Assembly (NCBI RefSeq): GCF_000716545.1
Contig: NZ_JNWZ01000033.1
Location: 67,033-131,032, forward strand
Direction: 5' to 3'
Length of the DNA stretch: 64,000 nucleotides
Origin: Kitasatospora phosalacinea
GTDB lineage: Bacteria > Actinomycetota > Actinomycetes > Streptomycetales > Streptomycetaceae
Below the pieces are notes generated by a model that was not told the origin of the DNA, searched no databases, and saw nothing but the letters and a program-made list of their open reading frames with translations. A program made the position numbers and the translations under genes. Positions 61,688 through 64,000 of the stretch are shown here, in pieces (within the stretch, counting starts at the first letter, position 1; each line of letters starts with the position of its first letter).

Positions 61688-61756
61688 GGCGGCGCAGATC
61701 CGGGCCGTAGCTTGGTCTCCCACCTGACGGACCTGAGAGCCACGGGGAGCCATCGA

Positions 61757-61948
61757 ATGCCTGCCACAGAGCCGGACCAAAGGCGGCCCAGCCGCACGAC
61801 GAACAAGCGATGCGCCGAATGTGCACGGCTGGCTGAACAGGCCCAGGCCGCAGTGCTGACGGTTGACCGCTCGCGGCTGTCCGATGTGCGGGTGTTGGAG
61901 CGTCGCCACCGCGACGAGGCGCACGGCACGCAGGAGTGCGCGGCATGA
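61757..61948 (+). CDS. small hypothetical protein (63 aa)
   Basis: ATG 61757 with GGGGAG 9 bases upstream encodes a 63-residue protein with RCAECARLAEQAQAAV and a C-terminal CAA. Cys-pair proteins of this size recur in Streptomyces beside WhiJ-like genes. It overlaps the next gene by ATGA. Confidence 0.55.
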   Translation: MPATEPDQRRPSRTTNKRCAECARLAEQAQAAVLTVDRSRLSDVRVLERRHRDEAHGTQECAA

Positions 61949-62187
61949 CCCGGGCTGTGTACCGCTTCCGGAACTACACGATGTCCAGGGACGAGACAGC
62001 CGCTCCGACCTACGAGGCAACGTGCGTCGCGGGCGAGGACACCGACTGTGGAGCAGCGTCCGGGGAACACCTCGCCCCCACGCCGGTCGAGAAGTGGATT
62101 GCTGAGCACACCCGAGACACGACACACACTCGCTACCGGCGCACGTTCAGCGACTACACCGACGTGCAGCCCGATCAGTGGCTCTGA
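61945..62187 (+). CDS. DUF7848 family protein
   Basis: This 80-residue protein matches DUF7848: VYRFRNYTMSRDE, PTYEATCVAGEDTDCGAASGEH, then VEKWIAEHTRDTTHTRYRRTFSDY. The family is specific to actinobacteria and functionally uncharacterised. ATG is coupled to the preceding stop. Confidence 0.7.
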   Translation: MTRAVYRFRNYTMSRDETAAPTYEATCVAGEDTDCGAASGEHLAPTPVEKWIAEHTRDTTHTRYRRTFSDYTDVQPDQWL

Positions 62188-62269
62188 GTACCGGGCATCT
62201 CGCAAGACTTCCGCCCACCTCTTGGGCGGAGATCGGCCGTCTTCGGCCACGTACACAGGAGGTAGCACT

Positions 62270-62512
62270 ATGGAGCGCATCGACCTGTACGAACTCCCGA
62301 TCGGAACGCTGGAGTTCCGCCGTGCCTGCGGTGGCAACCAGGGTGGCGGGGACGACACCGAGACGTGCGTGACGCTCGCCCCGATCCCCGGTTCTCCCGG
62401 AGCGTACGCCCTGGGCGACAGCAAGCGGCCCGACCGTGAGCCGCTGCTCTTCACCGCCGACGAGCTGAGCGCCGCCGGGATCGACCCGGCCCGGTTCGGC
62501 CTGTCGGTCTAA
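62270..62512 (+). CDS. DUF397 family protein (WhiJ partner type)
   Basis: This 80-residue protein has the DUF397 pattern: FRRACGGNQGGG with Cys, ETCVTLAPI, LGDSKRPDREPLLFTADEL. AGGAGG lies 6 to 8 bases before the ATG. DUF397 proteins are small partners of WhiJ-like regulators, such as the one at 60857. Confidence 0.78.
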   Translation: MERIDLYELPIGTLEFRRACGGNQGGGDDTETCVTLAPIPGSPGAYALGDSKRPDREPLLFTADELSAAGIDPARFGLSV

Positions 62513-62522
62513 CCGCCGAGAC

Positions 62523-62563
62523 AGCCCCGGTCGGCCACACCCCCGTTTCGGCCGGCCGGGGCT
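62523..62563. terminator. 14-bp hairpin after the DUF397 gene
   Basis: AGCCCCGGTCGGCC (62523-62536) pairs with 62550-62563, with one G-T wobble and a 13-base loop. It is 10 bp after the stop codon. Confidence 0.7.
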
Positions 62564-62588
62564 CACCCGTTCCCCGAGGAGAGGCGCA

Positions 62589-63041
62589 GTGCAGCAGCAC
62601 ATTCACGGCTACTGGTGGACCGGTCGAGGTCAGGACCTTGCGAGTGAGGAAGGGCGGCGGCCCGAGCATCCGGAATTCGATCCCAAGCACCCGAGCATCG
62701 CGGAGCGGAAGCGGCCTGTGCTGTTGTTTCGGCATGACGATAGGCCACCGCTGATGGTCCATCACTGGTTGCTCAAGCCAGTCCGCCCACACGAGACCTT
62801 TCGGGCGCCCAAGGAAGCGGCTGACTGGATGGCCGAGGAGTGGCGGACATCCGGCGCCGAGGCGGCCGACTACCTGTCCACGGCGGTGCGCAGAGACGGG
62901 GCGGAAGATCAGTTGGAGCAGGGTAACGACGTGGTGTGGTCCCTGTGGCTGCTGTCCGGCGCCGTCGTCTACCGGGCCTGCGTGTCGTGTCCGCCTCGCG
63001 GCGTCCACGGCCCTGTGGTGCCGTGTCCGATCGGCCTGTAA
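62589..63041 (+). CDS. hypothetical protein, 150 aa
   Basis: GTG 62589 follows GAGGAGAGG and encodes a protein with HIHGYWWTGRGQD, DDRPPLMVHHWLLKP and a C-terminal CVSCPP. No family is recognised. It lies in the small-gene segment and ends 36 bp before a hairpin. Confidence 0.55.
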   Translation: MQQHIHGYWWTGRGQDLASEEGRRPEHPEFDPKHPSIAERKRPVLLFRHDDRPPLMVHHWLLKPVRPHETFRAPKEAADWMAEEWRTSGAEAADYLSTAVRRDGAEDQLEQGNDVVWSLWLLSGAVVYRACVSCPPRGVHGPVVPCPIGL

Positions 63042-63077
63042 GTGGGTGTCGCCGAGAAGGGGTCAGCAAGTGGAGAT

Positions 63078-63099
63078 GCCCCGGCCGATCGGCCGGGGC
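63078..63099. terminator. perfect palindromic terminator between convergent genes
   Basis: GCCCCGGCC-GATC-GGCCGGGGC forms a 9-bp stem with a 4-base loop. It lies between the hypothetical gene ending at 63041 and the convergent gene ending at 63104. Confidence 0.8.
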
Positions 63100-63103
63100 C
63101 TTG

Positions 63104-63430
63104 TCACTGAGCCGGTGGTGGAGACGGGTTTTGGGCGTGGATACGCGCCTTCTCAAGGTCGGCTTGAATCCTCTGGCGCTCCGTCTCGGCCTCGATCTCC
63201 CGCCACTTCGTCTCCGCATCCAGCTCATTCTTGCGAGCACTGACCTGGATGGTGTCTCTGACCGCAGCCACGATTTCGCGCCACAGGGACACGAGTTCCT
63301 GGCTCAACTCGGGCCTGGCACCTCGCTCGATCGCTCGGGCCGCATGACTCCTCTCGGCCGCAGTCTCGATCTGCCTGGGTGCAGGCTTGCGAGTGTGGAC
63401 TTCCGGGAGCCTCGTTGGCTTGTCTGGCAC
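63104..63430 (-). CDS. hypothetical protein with C-terminal coiled coil
   Basis: From GTG 63430 the protein has 108 residues. After about 45 residues it becomes a continuous charged helix (LVSLWREIVAAVRDTI, KNELDAETKWREIEAETERQRI) that looks like a coiled coil. TACTCT ends 6 bases before the GTG, so a leaderless start is favoured over the longer frame from 63532. Function is unknown. Confidence 0.5.
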   Translation of the reverse strand: MPDKPTRLPEVHTRKPAPRQIETAAERSHAARAIERGARPELSQELVSLWREIVAAVRDTIQVSARKNELDAETKWREIEAETERQRIQADLEKARIHAQNPSPPPAQ

Positions 63431-63810
63431 GCAATCAGAGTAGGGGTTGCTCGGGACAGGTAGCCCAGAAACGACGAAAGGCTCCCGGCCCGAAGGCCGG
63501 AGCTGCTTGGATCGTTCGTCACAGCAGGTCAAGGAACGGGTTGCGGGGCATTGCGAATTCCTGCGGTCGGACTGTCGGTGCGGGTATCTGCCTGGACATG
63601 GGTGCGGGCGTGCTCGCGGCCTTCGGGGCGCGCCGGTAGCTCTTCAGACGGATGACCGGGGCCGGGGCCCGCAAGCTGGCCGAGAGCAATGCCAGCCGGA
63701 TCGGCCTGTCTTCCCTGGTCTAGCAGGGGATTCGCTGGGCTGTTGGTCACGTGGTTGGTCACGCCACAGCCTGGAAAAGCAAAAAACCCCAGATCAACTG
63801 GGGTCTTAGC
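63431..63810. other. 380-bp gap next to tRNA-Leu
   Basis: Holds a hairpin-like stretch near 63480-63506 and the paired GTTGGTCACG repeats at 63742-63751 and 63754-63763. It also contains part of the right att-like repeat (63770-63822) and the tRNA-Leu terminator. No coding sequence with a family match is seen. Confidence 0.5.
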
Positions 63811-63822
63811 TGGTGTCCGAGG
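63770..63822. repeat. right att-like repeat at tRNA-Leu
   Basis: This 53-bp segment contains the last bases of the tRNA-Leu gene (GTCCGAGG on the plus strand) and its terminator. It matches 59852-59905 in order and spacing. The two copies lie 3.9 kb apart and bracket the lower-GC genes. Confidence 0.55.
63786..63804 (-). terminator. terminator of tRNA-Leu
   Basis: On the minus strand ACCCCAG, a 5-base loop and CTGGGGT are followed by a run of T, a typical intrinsic terminator just after the tRNA. Confidence 0.85.
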
Positions 63823-63898
63823 GGGGACTTGAACCCCCACGCCCGATAAAGGGCACTAGCACCTCAAGCTAGCGCGTCTGCCATTCCGCCACCCGGAC
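63811..63898 (-). tRNA. tRNA-Leu(GAG)
   Basis: The minus-strand sequence folds into a cloverleaf: acceptor GTCCGGG/CTCGGAC with one G-T pair, a D-arm, an anticodon stem CTAGC/GCTAG with loop TTGAGGT (GAG anticodon), a long class II variable arm (TGCCCTTTATCGGGC) and a T-arm GGGGG-TTCAAGT-CCCCC. The discriminator A and an encoded CCA end the gene. Confidence 0.95.
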
Positions 63899-64000
63899 CG
63901 GGTGTCGTCCTCGCGGGGTGCTCCCCGCGCTGACACCGACAACAGTAGCAAAGATCGACTGGTAGACCCAAAACCGGGGGCGGGGGCAAGGGGGTGAGGG

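Noticed and set aside
63431..63810. Integrase gene fragment
   Set aside because: Only a short VTN-like tail can be read on the minus strand; no tyrosine recombinase motif is seen.

Overview
The window is high-GC actinobacterial DNA. GC-rich third codon positions, frequent GTG/TTG starts, leaderless TANNNT promoters, a WhiJ-type XRE/DUF5753-DUF397 gene set and typical secreted proteins point to Streptomycetaceae (Streptomyces or Kitasatospora). The genus cannot be fixed from the sequence alone.

Positions 1 to about 25.0 kb form a biosynthetic gene cluster that runs off the left edge. It is built entirely from separate small proteins, with no multimodular NRPS or PKS. A leftward operon (11.4 kb to 1) encodes two adenylate-forming ligases, two acyl carrier proteins, a complete ketosynthase, a KS variant, a short KS-like protein, a 4-hydroxymandelate synthase-like dioxygenase, a PhyH oxygenase, E1 alpha/beta subunits without E2/E3, and a DUF3050 protein. 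A rightward operon from the same divergent promoter region (11.6 to 15.9 kb) encodes a hydroxymandelate oxidase-like flavoenzyme, a methyltransferase, an esterase and an HpgT-like aminotransferase. Together these supply a complete predicted 4-hydroxyphenylglycine route. An ABC-2 exporter and a glycosyltransferase follow (15.9 to 19.1 kb). A last rightward operon (19.3 to 25.0 kb) encodes a KAS III-like enzyme, a third carrier protein, a Cys-less thiolase-fold protein, a PPTase, an amino acid:carrier-protein ligase and a stand-alone condensation domain. The simplest reading is a dissociated system that charges an amino acid (possibly Hpg) on a free carrier protein and joins it to an acyl chain. 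Two DasR-like dre sites flank the exporter and glycosyltransferase.

From 25 to 59.8 kb the content is mixed housekeeping and secreted functions: a CDF transporter, DUF5996, a tendamistat-like amylase inhibitor fused to CBM20, a GT39 membrane mannosyltransferase-like protein, MurQ, a SpoIIE-type phosphatase/kinase, an acyl-CoA synthetase, two GH13 enzymes, SDRs, an acyl-CoA dehydrogenase with a divergent TetR gene and operator, a GH16-like glucanase, a SigE-family sigma factor with a membrane partner, a STAND ATPase, a GT-B-like protein, a Tat-exported amine oxidase and a WGR/DUF4132 giant. A tRNA-like sequence lies at 41.4 kb.

From 59.85 to 63.82 kb lies a lower-GC segment of small regulatory-type genes (DUF6879, XRE/DUF5753, DUF7848, DUF397). 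It ends at a tRNA-Leu(GAG) gene. Both edges carry a degenerate copy of the tRNA-Leu 3' end plus its terminator, which suggests the remnant of an element integrated at the tRNA.
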